Positions 11,192-21,689 of a stretch of 64,000 nt of DNA are shown here, in pieces. The DNA comes from Schistocerca nitens (taxonomy: Eukaryota; Arthropoda; Insecta; Orthoptera; Acrididae). The notes under the pieces are model-generated. The model searched no databases. It saw nothing but the letters and a program-made list of their open reading frames with translations, and was not told the DNA's origin. The DNA lies in NCBI RefSeq assembly GCF_023898315.1, contig NC_064616.1, forward strand, positions 709,495,389 through 709,559,388. The letters run 5' to 3'. Made by a program: the position numbers and the translations under genes. Every line of letters begins with the position of its first letter. Positions within the stretch are counted from its first letter, which is position 1.

Positions 11192-11594
11192 TTTTGTATC
11201 CCGCCTGGAAGACGGCGCGTGGGTCTGCTCTTGAAAACTGAAAGGTTGGCCGAATGACGAAAGCGAGTAGGAGCAGGAGACGTAAAACACTTCGGTACTG
11301 CGTGTAAAATTATAGATGTTTATTATAGGCAAAAACCAAGTTAATAAATGGTTGCATAACTTTGCAATGATGAGCGCGTAAATGCGAAGTCTTAGACCCG
11401 TCGTAAGTAGTGCAAACTCTCTATAGGAAGCGAAGTGTCCCGGCCGTCAGTTCTTGATTAAATGGGCTGAATATGGAGCGGAGCTCGTAGAACTGGACAG
11501 CGCCGGCTAGAGGGTGCTATCGTCGGTGCCGGCGTCGTAGTGCCAACCTACGAACTTGCACCTACGCCGTGGCATCGTAGCTATCGATACCACA
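11192..11594 (-). mobile_element. Solo LTR, about 403 bp, with 5-bp target duplication
   Basis: Exactly GTTCC flanks both sides (11187-11191 and 11595-11599), and removing the insert plus one GTTCC restores continuity of the Tc1-like coding sequence around it. Read on the minus strand it begins TGTGGTATCGATAGC and ends GGGATACAAAA, near the TG...CA form. On that strand an AATAAA-like ATAATAAAC could be the polyadenylation signal. No internal retrotransposon sequence is present, consistent with recombination between the two LTRs. Confidence 0.65.
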
Positions 11595-11599
11595 GTTCC

Positions 11600-12240
11600 A
11601 TTGAGTTCAGGTAGGGACTCTGGTCAGGACAGTCCATTTCAGGAACGTTATTGAGCACAAACCATTGGCTCATAGATATTATTTTATGACAGTGTGCACT
11701 GTAACGCTAATAGAATCAGTCATCATCTGCGATGTGTTCTTCTACTGTGCGCAATATACAGTGCGGTAAAATGTGTTCATATCCCTCCGCTTTTAACGTT
11801 TTCTTATGCTCAGTAAGGGCACCACACTCTGACCACGAAAAACATACTCACACTAGAGCACCACATCGTCTGTACTTCGCTGTTGGCACTACACATGATG
11901 GCAGGTAACGTTCGCCAGGCATTCTCAAAACCCAAACCTTTGCATCGGACTCCCAAAGGGTACAGCGTGTTCATCACTCGTTTCCGGCCATCCTGTATCC
12001 AGTGGCGTTGCTCTTCACATCACCTCAAGCGTCGCTTGGCATTGATAACAGAAATTTGTCGCTTATGAGCAGCCGCTCGACCATTCTACCCCATTCTTTT
12101 TAACTCCCTTCGCACAGTCATTGTGCTAGCTGGACTGCTGGCAGCACTTCGAAACTCACGAGTGATTCCTTCTGGGGATTTTATACGATTTTTAACAAGT
12201 ACCCTCCGCAACGCTCAGTAGTCCCTGTCCGTCAATACAT
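11600..12240 (-). pseudogene. Tc1-like transposase remnant (family V)
   Basis: Translation of the minus strand gives, in scattered frames, GRAAAHKRQISVINAKRRLR (DNA-binding/linker region, about 12050), RMPGERYLPSCVVPT after the first catalytic block (about 11900) and LDCPDQSPYLNSMELW (third catalytic block, about 11600-11630), where the final Glu is not in place. Stops and frameshifts are numerous. The motif style is that of canonical Tc1, different from the four intact copies. Confidence 0.6.
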
Positions 12241-12544
12241 GAGGTCTGTTGGACTTGGTTGGCTGTGGTTATTCCTTTGCGTTTACAATTCACAGTCACA
12301 TCACCAACAATTTTAGAAAGTTTGATATGACCGTAATGGATACGTTACTCAGCTGTCATCTAATGATTAATCCATGTTCGAAGTCACTGAGTTCTCTTGA
12401 TCTATCCATTCTGCTGTTACTGCTTCTTTAGTGACAACACAGTACTCTCCGTCCAGTTTTGTACTGGCGGCTCCGCCTCTTGTGACAGCTAATGGTCAAC
12501 TCCGCATTATATGGGAGTGAGTGGATACTTTTAATCAGCTAGTG

Positions 12545-13840
12545 TGTATTCTATATACAGGGCGTAACAAAAAGATATGTTCTAACTTTCAGGAAACATT
12601 CCTCGCACATAGAGGAGTAAAATGTGTTATATGGACATGGGCCCGAGAACGCTTTATTTCCATCTTAGAGAGCTCATTTTCTACTCCTCTTCGCAATCAC
12701 ATTACTCATGGGAAACATGAAGTGCGCCCTTAGTTACCTTTGGTCAGAATGTATAGTAACCTGTTATTCGGTGTTTGTTGTTCCCATTGAACAAAGGCAA
12801 TACTGATATATGACTCACTTAATTTCTTATGTTGTCTTGTTTCATTGTTTGTGTCGACATGCGACGAACTTCATTGCTTGTGTTGATATGCGACTAACTT
12901 CATTGCTCTGTTAGCATCAACTCTTTAGCGTTCATCACGGTTATGTTATTTATTTAATATTAAAATTTTGAGAAGCAATACTTCAGTCCTGTGTAACACT
13001 TTTGTAATAACTGTGCTAAGTGGGGCTATATGAAAGGGAGAGAGCGAGTGATACATCGATATTCAGAGAGTCGAACAAGAAGCGTGTGAGTGGGAGCTGG
13101 CGTGGAATGGAGAGAGTTGATGGGTCGGTCTTGTGTCGGAATAAAATGTATACCAAGTAGTGTCGAACACTTACATTCTGAGTACGGTGTAAGCTTAACA
13201 TTACCATCAACATTATGTGACGAAGGATCAAACTGTTTTAAATAATGTAAGCCTGTCAACCTGTGTTAACAGTGCTTACGTTGGTGAGCCGTGATTGTTA
13301 CTTGGCTGGACTGACTGCAAATACTGATGTATTCTAAAATATTTCATTTGTATCCTAATGAGAGTTCACTCGCTATAAAACAATAAAAGTGGATCTAAAA
13401 CATTAAAGCTGTTTTATACATGTGGAAATTATTCGCCACACTGTGTGTTCGCGGATGTGACACGAGTGTAAAAAACAGATGAAGTGTAACTTCACACTCC
13501 ACGAACTGAAGTGAATTTCAGGAGCTTATTTTTCATTAGTGCAAGGTGTAAAAACCATGGGAATTTTAAATCTGATAGCTGTGCGGTGACAGTAACACAC
13601 ATTTACGTTCTATAACTCGTCATATTGCAGCATTCTCGACGTAACGAATGAGCTTACTTACTTTTGCAAATATATTTGGGCAATATTCCTACTTGTTTGA
13701 CTAATTCAAACAAAAGTGTTCTTAGGATTTCTGTAATGTTCTTTCTTTTGAGGTTGTGTTTGCTAATTGCGAACGAGTAATTTCGGCTCCTCCACCTCTA
13801 AAATCAATAAATACTGGCAGAAGTAAAGCTGTGAGTACCG
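12545..13840. other. Unassigned, with a short tandem repeat and a possible LTR remnant
   Basis: No coding region is recognised. A 29-bp tandem repeat lies at 12841-12905. Around 13270-13300, GTTGGTGAGCCGTGATTG resembles a tRNA primer-binding site of insect gypsy-type elements, so the preceding 200-300 bp could be a decayed LTR; this is weak. Confidence 0.3.
12841..12905. repeat. 29-bp tandem repeat, about 2.2 units
   Basis: Two consecutive units start TTCATTG and end CATGCGACGAAC or TATGCGACTAAC, differing at a few positions, followed by a third TTCATTG. Confidence 0.75.
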
Positions 13841-13844
13841 GGCA

Positions 13845-13998
13845 TGAGTCGTGCTTCGGTAGCTCAGATGGTAGAGCACTTGCCCGCGAAAGGCAAAGGT
13901 CCCGAGTTCGAGTCTCGGTCGGGCACACAGTTTTAATCTGCCAGGAAGTTTCATATCAGCGCACACTCCGCTGCAGAGTGAAAATCTCATTCTGGAAA
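13845..13998 (+). mobile_element. tRNA-headed SINE, type D
   Basis: The head folds like a tRNA: D-arm TAGCTCAGATGGTAGAGC (A box), a CTTGCC...GGCAAAG anticodon stem and a B box GAGTTCGAGTCTC. A non-tRNA body follows (GCCAGGAAGTTTCATATCAG ... CTGCAGAGTGAAAATCTC) that I recall as a widespread locust SINE. The acceptor stem has a mismatch and the loop is irregular, so a functional tRNA is unlikely. Confidence 0.7.
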
Positions 13999-14822
13999 TG
14001 TTATTACATTATTAAATATGTAGGCACCACACTCAATCCGGCCAGTGTACAAGCCCAAGGTAGTTAATCTACCACAGGGATTCGATCCGGCATTGGCTTA
14101 GCGCCCTCTGTGGGGTACCCGCGCGCTGCGCTTTACACTATACGAGGAGGTTTGTTGTGTTTGTACCTAGAGCTGTATTTTCATTAATATTAGTATATAA
14201 AGTTATCTGCCTTCTTCGAACCTCGTAAATATAGCGAAAGTACGCAGATATCAAACATTTCACTATTAAAACATGGGTAGGAACAGTGGACATTGCGGGG
14301 ACTTGATGGACGAGTTAACTGGAAGCTAAAAGCTGCGTTGAAAACTATCGATCAGGTTTACATGACCACTACAAAGTGCGTTGGTGATATAATGGTATGG
14401 CTGTCTTCTGTTACATTATTTCACAGAGTTCGCCAGTCTCTGGGAGAAATGTTAGCGCAGTACTTGCAACGAATAAGTTTTAGGGATTTCCTCCCCTGAT
14501 AACGAGACAGAACCAGCTGTTCATACCTCATCCAACTGAGAAGCGGCCTTTCCTTCCTCGATGTCAGGGAAGCCGTAGGGGAAAGACGAGGTTGCTACCA
14601 GTAGGCGATTCTGAAGCTAACGTGCGTTGCACAATTTTAGGGTAATGGCGTCATTGGAAAAAGAGCGAGGGATGATACAGTGTAGTCTGGATGTGTATCC
14701 TGGCAAGAATAATCTGTCAGATGGAAGAGGCTATCTCGAGAAAAATCGAAAACACAGCTACATATTGATATTCACGAGGCATCCCACGATATCTGTCGCC
14801 AGTTACCTGAAATATGTTTGGT
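13999..14822. other. Unassigned intergenic stretch
   Basis: There is no recognisable gene. Near 14080 CAGGGATTCGATCC could be the B box of a degraded reverse-oriented tRNA-like head, but the rest is not clear. Confidence 0.35.
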
Positions 14823-16250
14823 TAGATTAGATTAGATTAATACTAGTTCCATGGATCATGAATACGATATTTCGTAATGATGTGGAACGAGTCGAATTTT
14901 CCAATACATGACATAATTAGGTTAATTTAACAACATACTTACGTTAATATAACAACTTTATTTTATTGTGTTTTTTGTTTTTCTTTATTTTTTATTTTTA
15001 TTTATTTTTATTTTATTTTTTTTATTTTTTTAATATTTTTTTGTTTTTTTTTCTTAATTTATATCTAAAAATTCCTCTATGGAGTAGAAGGAGTTGTCAT
15101 TCAGAAATTCTTTTAATTTCTTCTTAAATACTTGTTGGTTATCTGTCAGACTTTTGATACTATTTGGTAAGCGACCAAAGACTTTAGTGCCAGTATAATT
15201 CACCCCTTTCTGTGCCAAAGTTAGATTTAATCTTGAATAGTGAAGATCATCCTTTCTCCTAGTATTGTAGTTATGCACACTGCTATTACTTTTGAATTGG
15301 GTTTGGTTGTTAATAACAAATTTCATAAGAGAGTATATATACTGAGAAGCTACTGTGAATATCCCTAGATCCTTAAATAAATGTCTGCAGGATGATCTTG
15401 GGTGGACTCCAGCTATTATTCTGATTACACGCTTTTGTGCAATAAATACTTTATTCCTCAGTGATGAATTACCCCAAAATATGATGCCATATGAAAGCAA
15501 TGAGTGAAAATAGGCGTAGTAAGCTAATTTACTAAGATGTTTATCACCAAAATTTGCAATGACCCTTATTGCATAAGTAGCTGAACTCAAACGTTTCAGC
15601 AGATCATCAATGTGTTTCTTCCAATTTAATCTCTCATCAATGGACACACCTAAAAATTTGCAATATTCTACCTTAGCTATATGCTTCTGATTAAGGTCTA
15701 TATTTATTAATGGCGTCATACCGTTCACTGTACGGAACTGTATGTACTGTGTCTTATCAAAATTCAGTGAGAGTCCGTTTACAAGGAACCACTTAGTAAT
15801 TTTGTGAAAGACAGTATTGACAATTTCATCAGTTAATTCTTGTTTGTCATGTGTGATTACTATACTTGTATCATCAGCAAAGAGAACTAACTTTGCCTCT
15901 TCATGAATATAGAATGGCAAGTCATTAATATATAATAAGAACAACAAAGGACCCAAGACTGACCCTTGTGGAACCCCATTCTTGATAGTTCCCCAGTTTG
16001 AGGAATGTGCTGATCTTTGCATGTTATGAGAACTACTTATTTCAACTTTCTGCACTCTTCCAGTTAGGTACGAATTAAACCATTTGTGCACTGTCCCACT
16101 CATGCCACAATACTTGAGCTTGTCTAGCAGAATTTCATGATTTACACAATCAAAAGCCTTTGAGAGATCACAAAAAATCCCAATGGGTGGTGTTCGGTTA
16201 TTCAGATCATTCAAAATTTGACTGGTGAAAGCATATATGGCATTTTCCGG
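14823..16250 (-). mobile_element. CR1-like LINE, 5'-truncated, ending in GATTA repeats
   Basis: The copy holds the last two thirds of the reverse transcriptase frame, then a T/A-rich 3' UTR and a 3' end of tandem GATTA units (about 14823-14840 as seen on the plus strand). Small tandem repeats at the 3' terminus are typical of CR1/L2-group LINEs. The 5' end is cut inside the reverse transcriptase domain. Its 3' UTR shares GGAACGAGTC and CAATACATGA with the large LINE at 33.2 kb, so they belong to related families. Confidence 0.8.
15054..16214 (-). CDS. CR1-like reverse transcriptase, 5'-truncated but uninterrupted
   Basis: About 386 codons are open without a stop. In order there are FCDLSKAFDCVNHEILLDKL (block with the first catalytic Asp), NGVPQGSVLGPLLFLLYIND, VLFADDTSIV (active-site FADD), NGLSLNFDKTQYIQF, EYCKFLGVSIDERLNWKKHI, then the connection region and a C-terminal DNSFYSIEEFLD. 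The domain normally follows an apurinic endonuclease, which is missing. The coding sequence continues upstream to about 16250 (ENAIYAFTSQIL) without an ATG, so it is a fragment. The clean frame suggests a recent insertion. Alone it cannot retrotranspose. Confidence 0.8.
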   Translation of the reverse strand: MNDLNNRTPPIGIFCDLSKAFDCVNHEILLDKLKYCGMSGTVHKWFNSYLTGRVQKVEISSSHNMQRSAHSSNWGTIKNGVPQGSVLGPLLFLLYINDLPFYIHEEAKLVLFADDTSIVITHDKQELTDEIVNTVFHKITKWFLVNGLSLNFDKTQYIQFRTVNGMTPLINIDLNQKHIAKVEYCKFLGVSIDERLNWKKHIDDLLKRLSSATYAIRVIANFGDKHLSKLAYYAYFHSLLSYGIIFWGNSSLRNKVFIAQKRVIRIIAGVHPRSSCRHLFKDLGIFTVASQYIYSLMKFVINNQTQFKSNSSVHNYNTRRKDDLHYSRLNLTLAQKGVNYTGTKVFGRLPNSIKSLTDNQQVFKKKLKEFLNDNSFYSIEEFLDIN

Positions 16251-16672
16251 AAACTGGCGGAAATGTGACGACAGCTTAACCGCACTCGTACGGACTTAAC
16301 ACATCTCTTGAGTTGCAGCAATGTTTCGAGAATTGATCGGAGATCACTGGTGGAGGGTCTAAATCCGAGGCTTGGAGTCAGTGATGAGTTTGGTTGCAAA
16401 TTTATCGACCTGCAGTGTATGATGGAGAACGTTGAAATTTCCTTGAATGCTTAAGACATACGGTATGCCTTCTGTGACAAGTGGCAATTCGATCGAGAGA
16501 GTACTTGTGGGAGTTACATGCCTTTCTCGCAGTTAGCATAACTTCAGTATCGCCAGATGAAAAGACGTTATCTAGAGGCGAGCGTACGCGCTAGCAGTAG
16601 GCGCAATTTCTATTTCTACACAGAATTTAGCTTACCCTTTGCTCTCATGTGGTACTGTGAAGAAGTAAATAG
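16251..16672. other. Unassigned spacer between a LINE and a mariner
   Basis: There are about 420 bp with no recognised feature. Confidence 0.4.
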
Positions 16673-16674
16673 TA

Positions 16675-17783
16675 CAAGGTGTACAACTTTGCTCCCGCCG
16701 TTTTTTCCCCAACATTTGAGGCTTTAATGAAGCAAATTGGTTACACATGTATCTTTCAAAGTATTTCCCATCGCTGGCCACTACTTTCTCCCATCTTTCG
16801 AGCAGTGTACGAATCCAGCGTCGAAAAAATTGTTCATCTTTTGAAGCGATCCACGAATCGATCCAATTTGTGACTTCTTCATGAGATCGGAAGTGTTGAT
16901 CAGCCATGCCATGCGCCATTGATTTAAACAGGTAGTCAGAGGGAGCAATGTCTGGAGAATACGGCGGGTGGGGAAGGACTTCCCATTTTAACGTTTCCAA
17001 GTACGTTGTGACCTCTTTTGCAACGTGGGGTCGAGCGTTGTCGTGTTGCAAAATCACTTTATCGTGCCTCTCGCTGTATTGCTGCCGTTTGTCTTTTAAC
17101 GCTCTGGTCAAATGTATTAATTTCGTTCGATAACTAGCACCTGTGACTGTTTCACTTAGTTTTAACACCTCATAGTACACGACGCCGAGCTGGTCCCACC
17201 AAATGCAGAGCATGATCTTGGAGCTGTGAATATTCGGTTTGGCCGTCGACATGGAAGCATGGTCGGGATATCTTCATGATTTTTTGCGTCTAGGGTTATC
17301 GTAATGAACCCATTTTCGTCCCCGGTCACAATGCGACGCAGAAATCCCTTCCGTTTTTGCCCCTGAAGCAACTGTGCACAGACATACAACCGCCTTTCTA
17401 CCTCTCTTGGTTTCAGCTCACACGGGACCCAAGTTCCTTCTTTCTGAATAATGCCCATAGCCTTGAGACGTTTTGAAATGGCTTGCTGTGTCACTCTCAC
17501 TAATCTTTCCAGTTCTTCTTGAGTTTGACGCGAGTCTTCACTCAGCAATGTCTCCAATTTTGCATCTTCGAAAACTCTCTCTCTTCCACCAATATGCCGG
17601 TCTACGACGTTAAAATCACCGTTCCTGAAGCGTTGAAACCACTCACGACACCTTCTTTCAACAATGGCGTCCTTGCTTTACGTACTTGAGAGCATTCGAT
17701 GAGACTCAGCCGCTGTTTTCTTCATATTGAAACAAAACAAACACCTCCCGCAAATGACGAGAATTAGGCTCGTAAACTAACAT
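16675..17783 (-). pseudogene. mariner transposase, frameshifted
   Basis: The N-terminal part (about 17783-17560) contains remnants of the KKTAAESHRML-like helix-turn-helix in shifted frames. Frame 17162-17557 has ETLLSEDSRQTQEELERL and the region RIVTGDENGFITI with the first catalytic Asp. Frame 16632-17252 has ILQHDNARPHVA (second Asp), then SPDIAPSDYLF (third Asp) after 34 residues, so the D,D34D signature of mariner is kept. At least two frameshifts and N-terminal stops inactivate it. The last frame reads through the terminal repeat into flanking DNA. Confidence 0.85.
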
Positions 17784-17956
17784 TTTCAATCGAGAACAAC
17801 TTTATGGTGCCGATAGAAACCGACCAATGTTTGAATGAGGTCATGTTGACCGAAGTCCAAGCTAACTTCCTGACGTCTGCCATCACTTTCTTTCGACCGC
17901 TACTTACCGTTGTCGCCACCTATCGGTCAACGGCGAAAGCAAGGTTGTACACCTTG
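16675..17956 (-). mobile_element. mariner DNA transposon, 1.28 kb, inactive
   Basis: Terminal repeats start CAAGGTGTACAACTTTGCTC on the left and, complemented, CAAGGTGTACAACCTTGCTT on the right. TA lies at both outer edges (16673-16674 and 17957-17958). The length is typical of mariner. The transposase lies on the minus strand with frameshifts. Confidence 0.88.
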
Positions 17957-17958
17957 TA

Positions 17959-18873
17959 TCTGTATATTTAACTACATACATCAACAAAAGTTTTACATCA
18001 CCCGATATTTCGTGCAGTTACGTCGTTATTGTGATTGTTCCTATGCCCATCGGAAAGTCACCCCTGATTGTAATTGCGATGTACCGAAACTACAGTTGGG
18101 TAGTTTTGGTATAGCACATAAATGACTTAGTAAATGGTAGGATTACCGGTAGTATTGGTAGCATTGATAGGGAAAGAAACTGAATGTGTAAGAGAGAAAC
18201 TGCGAGACGACGACTTCTCTTCGTCTTTTTTTATTGTTTAATTGTTTTGCACTTAATTAGAACCGCACATCGTTCAGTGTTAGTCCAGTGTATATTTTAT
18301 ATAATTTTTGTGCTGTTTCCCTGCACTCACCAGGGCGAATAGTGTTGAAGAAAATTTGTTCTATTGTCGTGACAATGAAATTAATCACTTGGTATTCGGA
18401 AACATATGGCCATCCATCAGGGAGGGGAGGGCATTTGGACGCTTAATCTTATCTGTGGCAACAGCGTGAACACGTTGATATTCAGCGTTGAGCCACGTGG
18501 TGTCCACGGCATGGCGGTTAAGTGGCTCGTAGCCAGGAAAAATTAAATGAAAAGTTTTCCTCCCGTTTGGACGTCTAACATCGATAACGAGGCTCGTGAA
18601 GCATACACAGCTCTAGCGACGACTTCGTCTACGTCTGCCAGAAATTGTTGTAGGAGAGCCCGTGGAAACTGATGAGCACATCTGGCTTTCGAGTGACTAG
18701 ATTGCTCATCAGGTGAGGTCGCAGACATAGTAGACATCAACGTTTTATTAGTTGTTTCAGAAGTCGTCTTCGAGATTTTTCATAATCTCTGTAAAGGTTC
18801 CATATGTTTGATAGATTGTGGTCAGAGTTTATGTTTCTGGTGCTTATATCGTGGACGTGTAACCACTGCATTA

Positions 18874-18938
<65 letters not shown>

Positions 18939-19084
18939 TCCATAGTATTCATACTTGACTTGTGTCTTGTTTTCGATAGTCCTTGCATTGTTCAATTACC
19001 ACACTTCTAAACGATGGCACATGCTGAAGAACGGTGATCGCTTACTAACGTTCTGTAAGTTACGTGGCCATTTATACGGGATTA
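17959..19084. other. Unassigned, with an AT microsatellite
   Basis: No element is recognised. A 65-codon frame on the minus strand (18543-18740) begins with ATG and has ordinary composition but no familiar motif; it is too short for a call. The AT repeat is at 18876-18936. Confidence 0.35.
18876..18936. repeat. (AT)n microsatellite, about 60 bp
   Basis: Perfect alternation of A and T runs for about 30 units. Confidence 0.95.
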
Positions 19085-19645
19085 TTCCGTGATGATGTTT
19101 CAGAGCTTCAGGAATGATGGAGAAGGATAAATGTATCAGTTTGAGGCAAGGGCCCTGGTTCAGAAACGACCGGGTCGAATGTTATTAGCGAAAATCGTTT
19201 TGATACCTCTGACGGTGGATCTCTTCTACAGCAAGCTCTTTGCTTTCCATATTTTGAGAAGTGGTAGTAGGGAACAAAAAAAGTAAGAAAAGTCCAGTAA
19301 ATATGGGATCTAAAGTGCATACCTTAAGAGATACTAGCACTTATTCATCCTTGCTATTGTGAAACAAATGTCTTCTGCTGAACAAGTGCTCATAGCTCTT
19401 AAGGTACGCATTTTAGAGCCTATGTTTACTAGACAATTCCTTGCTGTTTTGGTCCTTAGTACCGTCTGCCAGAATATGGAAAGGAAAGCGACTGCAGTAG
19501 AAGAGGTCCACAGTCGAAGGCATAGTAACGATTTTCGCTTAAAACTTTCAATTAGATAGTTTCCGGGCCAAATTCACTTGTCTCAAATTGACACATTTAT
19601 CCTTCTCCATCATCCTTGAAAGTCTGTAACATCATCACAAAATCA
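19085..19645. repeat. Long imperfect inverted repeat (foldback), arms about 265 bp
   Basis: The left arm (about 19085-19345) and the complement of the right arm (about 19385-19645) align along their whole length. Shared blocks include GATGGAGAAGGATAAATGT, AGCGAAAATCGTT, CTTTCCATATT and CCTTAAGAG. Divergence is visible but modest, with small indels. A loop of about 40 bp lies between them. No coding frame is convincing. It could be a foldback-type non-autonomous transposon or an old inverted duplication; a transcript would form a long hairpin. Confidence 0.75.
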
Positions 19646-19823
19646 TTCAGTATATCCACACTCAGTTTCTAGACGGTTAAACGCTTCCAGTTTCGAGGAG
19701 ACTCTTGTAGGACACCGATCACATATGCAAACAAAGTGATCGAAATGAGGCAAACGCCCCATACGCGCGCAATACACTTCATGTACATGTAACGTGGGTA
19801 GGATCTTAACTGACCAAGTCTAT

Positions 19824-20020
19824 TGGTTCAAATGGCTCTGAGCACTATGGGACTTAACTTCTGAGGTCATCAGTCCCCTAGAACTTAGAACTACTTAAAC
19901 CTAACTAACCTAAGGACATCACACACATCCATGCCCGAGGCAGGATTCGAACCTGCGACCGTAACGGTCGCGCGGTTCCAGACTGTAGCGCCTAGAACCG
20001 CTCGGTCACCCCAGCCGGCT
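19824..20020 (-). mobile_element. tRNA-headed SINE, type A
   Basis: It is complete from tail (complement ends GCTCAGAGCCATTTGAACC) to head (complement begins AGCCGGCTGGGGTGACCGAG). The B box is GGTTCGAATCCTGCC. AGTCTAT flanks both sides (19817-19823, 20021-20027). Confidence 0.88.
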
Positions 20021-20161
20021 AGTCTATAGGGAAAACTACAGTAGTCTACGCTTACTTATGGTAGCCAAAGGTAGTTTTACAACCCTAACCTCGACGTTGT
20101 ATGTAACATACATAGATTTAACATGAGCGCTACGTAAGGGGCAGAACGCCACACTCAAATA

Positions 20162-21583
20162 CACTCCTGGCAATTGAAATAAGAACACCGTGAATTCATT
20201 GTCCCAGGAAGGGGAAACTTTATTGACACATTCCTGGGGTCAGATACATCACATGATCACACTGACAGAACCACAGGCACATAGACACAGACAACAGAGC
20301 ATGCACAATGTCGGCACTAGTACAGTGTATATCCACCTTTCGCAGCAATGCAGGCTGCTATTCTCCCATGGAGACGATCGTAGAGATGCTGGATGTAGTC
20401 CTGTGGAACGGCTTGCCATGCCATTTCCACCTGGCGCCTCAGTTGGACCAGCGTTCGTGCTGGACGTGCAGACCGCGTGAGACGACGCTTCATCCAGTCC
20501 CAAACATGCTCAATGGGGGACAGATCCGGAGATCTTGCTGGCCAGGGTAGTTGACTTACACCTTCTAGAGCACGTTGGGTGGCACGGGATACATGCGGAC
20601 GTGCATTGTCCTGTTGGAACAGCAAGTTCCCTTGCCGGTCTAGGAATGGTAGAACGATGGGTTCGATGACGGTTTGGATGTACCGTGCACTATTCAGTGT
20701 CCCCTCGACGATCACCAGTGGTGTACGGCCAGTGTAGGAGATTGCTCCCCACACCATGATGCCGGCTGTTGGCCCTGTGTGCCTCGGTCGTATGCAGTCC
20801 TGATTGTGGCGCTCACCTGCACGGCGCCAAACACGCATACGACCATCATTGGCACCAAGGCAGAAGCGACTCTCATCGCTGAAGACGACACGTCTCCATT
20901 CGTCCCTCCATTCACGCCTGTCGCGACACCACTGGAGGCGGGCTGCACGATGTTGGGGCGTGAGCGGAAGACGGCCTAACGGTGTGCGGGACCGTAGCCC
21001 AGCTTCATGGAGACGGTTGCGAATGGTCCTCGCCGATACCCCAGGAGCAACAGTGTCCCTAATTTGCTGGGAAGTGGCGGTGCGGTCCCCTAAGGCACTG
21101 CGTAGGATCCTACGGTCTTGGCGTGCATCCTTGCGTCGCTGCGGTCCGGTCCCAGGTCGACGGGCACGTGCACCTTCCGCCGACCACTGGCGACAACATC
21201 GATGTACTGTGGAGACCTCACGCCCCACGTGTTGAGCAATTCGGCGGTACGTCCACCCGGCCTCCCGCATGCCCACTATACGCCCTCGCTCAAAGTCCGA
21301 CAACTGCACATACGGTTCACGTCCACGCTGTCGCGGCATGCTACCAGTGTTAAAGACTGCGATGGAGCTCCGTATGCCACGGCAAACTGGCTGACACTGA
21401 CGGCGGCGGTGCACAAATGCTGCGCAGCTAGCGCCATTCGACGGCCAACACCGCGGTTCCTGGTGTGTCCGCTGTGCCGTGCGTGTGATCATTGCTTGTA
21501 CAGCCCTCTCGCAGTGTCCGGAGCAAGTATGGTTGGTCTGACACACCGGTGTCAATGTGTTCTTTTTTCCATTTCCAGGACTG
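20162..21583 (-). mobile_element. Intact Tc1-like transposon, copy 1 (family I)
   Basis: The element is 1422 bp with TA at both edges (20160-20161, 21584-21585). Terminal repeats share CACTCCTGG followed by a GAAA-rich stretch and AAGAACAC; here one end has CACTCCTGGCAATTGAAA and the other a C/G change in the outer bases (GGACTG instead of GGAGTG). It is one of four near-identical copies in this window. The transposase frame is complete. Confidence 0.93.
20317..21339 (-). CDS. Tc1-like DDE transposase, 340 residues, intact
   Basis: The protein cuts and pastes the element by binding its terminal repeats and joining them to TA sites in the nucleus. It starts at the ATG encoding MPRQRGREPY, giving 340 residues, the normal Tc1 length. 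A paired-type DNA-binding region has a first helix-turn-helix at about 12-55 and a second at about 72-118, with an Arg-rich linker. The DDE domain has catalytic Asp155 (FSDES), Asp244 (FQQDN) and Glu277 (SPIEH). Only 32 residues separate the last two, where 34 is usual for Tc1. It differs from the other copies at a few positions (Ser14, Lys70, Leu83). Upstream open codons are 5' terminal sequence and probably not translated. Confidence 0.92.
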   Translation of the reverse strand: MPRQRGREPYVQLSDFERGRIVGMREAGWTYRRIAQHVGREVSTVHRCCRQWSAEGARARRPGTGPQRRKDARQDRRILRSALGDRTATSQQIRDTVAPGVSARTIRNRLHEAGLRSRTPLGRLPLTPQHRAARLQWCRDRREWRDEWRRVVFSDESRFCLGANDGRMRVWRRAGERHNQDCIRPRHTGPTAGIMVWGAISYTGRTPLVIVEGTLNSARYIQTVIEPIVLPFLDRQGNLLFQQDNARPHVSRATQRALEGVSQLPWPARSPDLSPIEHVWDWMKRRLTRSARPARTLVQLRRQVEMAWQAVPQDYIQHLYDRLHGRIAACIAAKGGYTLY

Positions 21584-21689
21584 TAGATCGCAGCATTTCA
21601 GTTGAAAATAAAGTCCCATTAGGACGCATGAAACACTTCTGCGGAAAGAGAGTGAACATCCATTACGCCACGATCGACAGTCAGGACCG

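Larger units (their letters stand above)
10960..12544 (-). mobile_element. Tc1-like DNA transposon relic (family V), split by a solo LTR
   Basis: The right end, read in complement, is CACTAGCTGATTAAAAGTAT, and the left end starts CAATATCTGATCTGATC after TATATA (10954-10959). Coding remnants on the minus strand fit a Tc1 transposase. The element is split at GTTCC by 403 bp of LTR sequence (11192-11594). Its left terminus lies only 6 bp from that of family U, so the two abut. There are several internal lesions. Confidence 0.65.

Noticed and set aside
12530..12740. Start of another DNA transposon (TATACAGGGCGTAACAAAAA)
   Set aside because: The motif resembles some element ends, but no matching inverted partner was found nearby.
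13845..13925. A functional tRNA gene
   Set aside because: A and B boxes and a cloverleaf-like arrangement are present, but the acceptor stem has a mismatch, the anticodon loop is irregular and a SINE body follows directly.
18543..18740. 65-codon minus-strand frame starting with ATG
   Set aside because: Too short, with no motif or regulatory context; it is left as unassigned sequence.
18737..19010. Frames rich in Ile/Tyr on both strands
   Set aside because: They are translations of the AT microsatellite.
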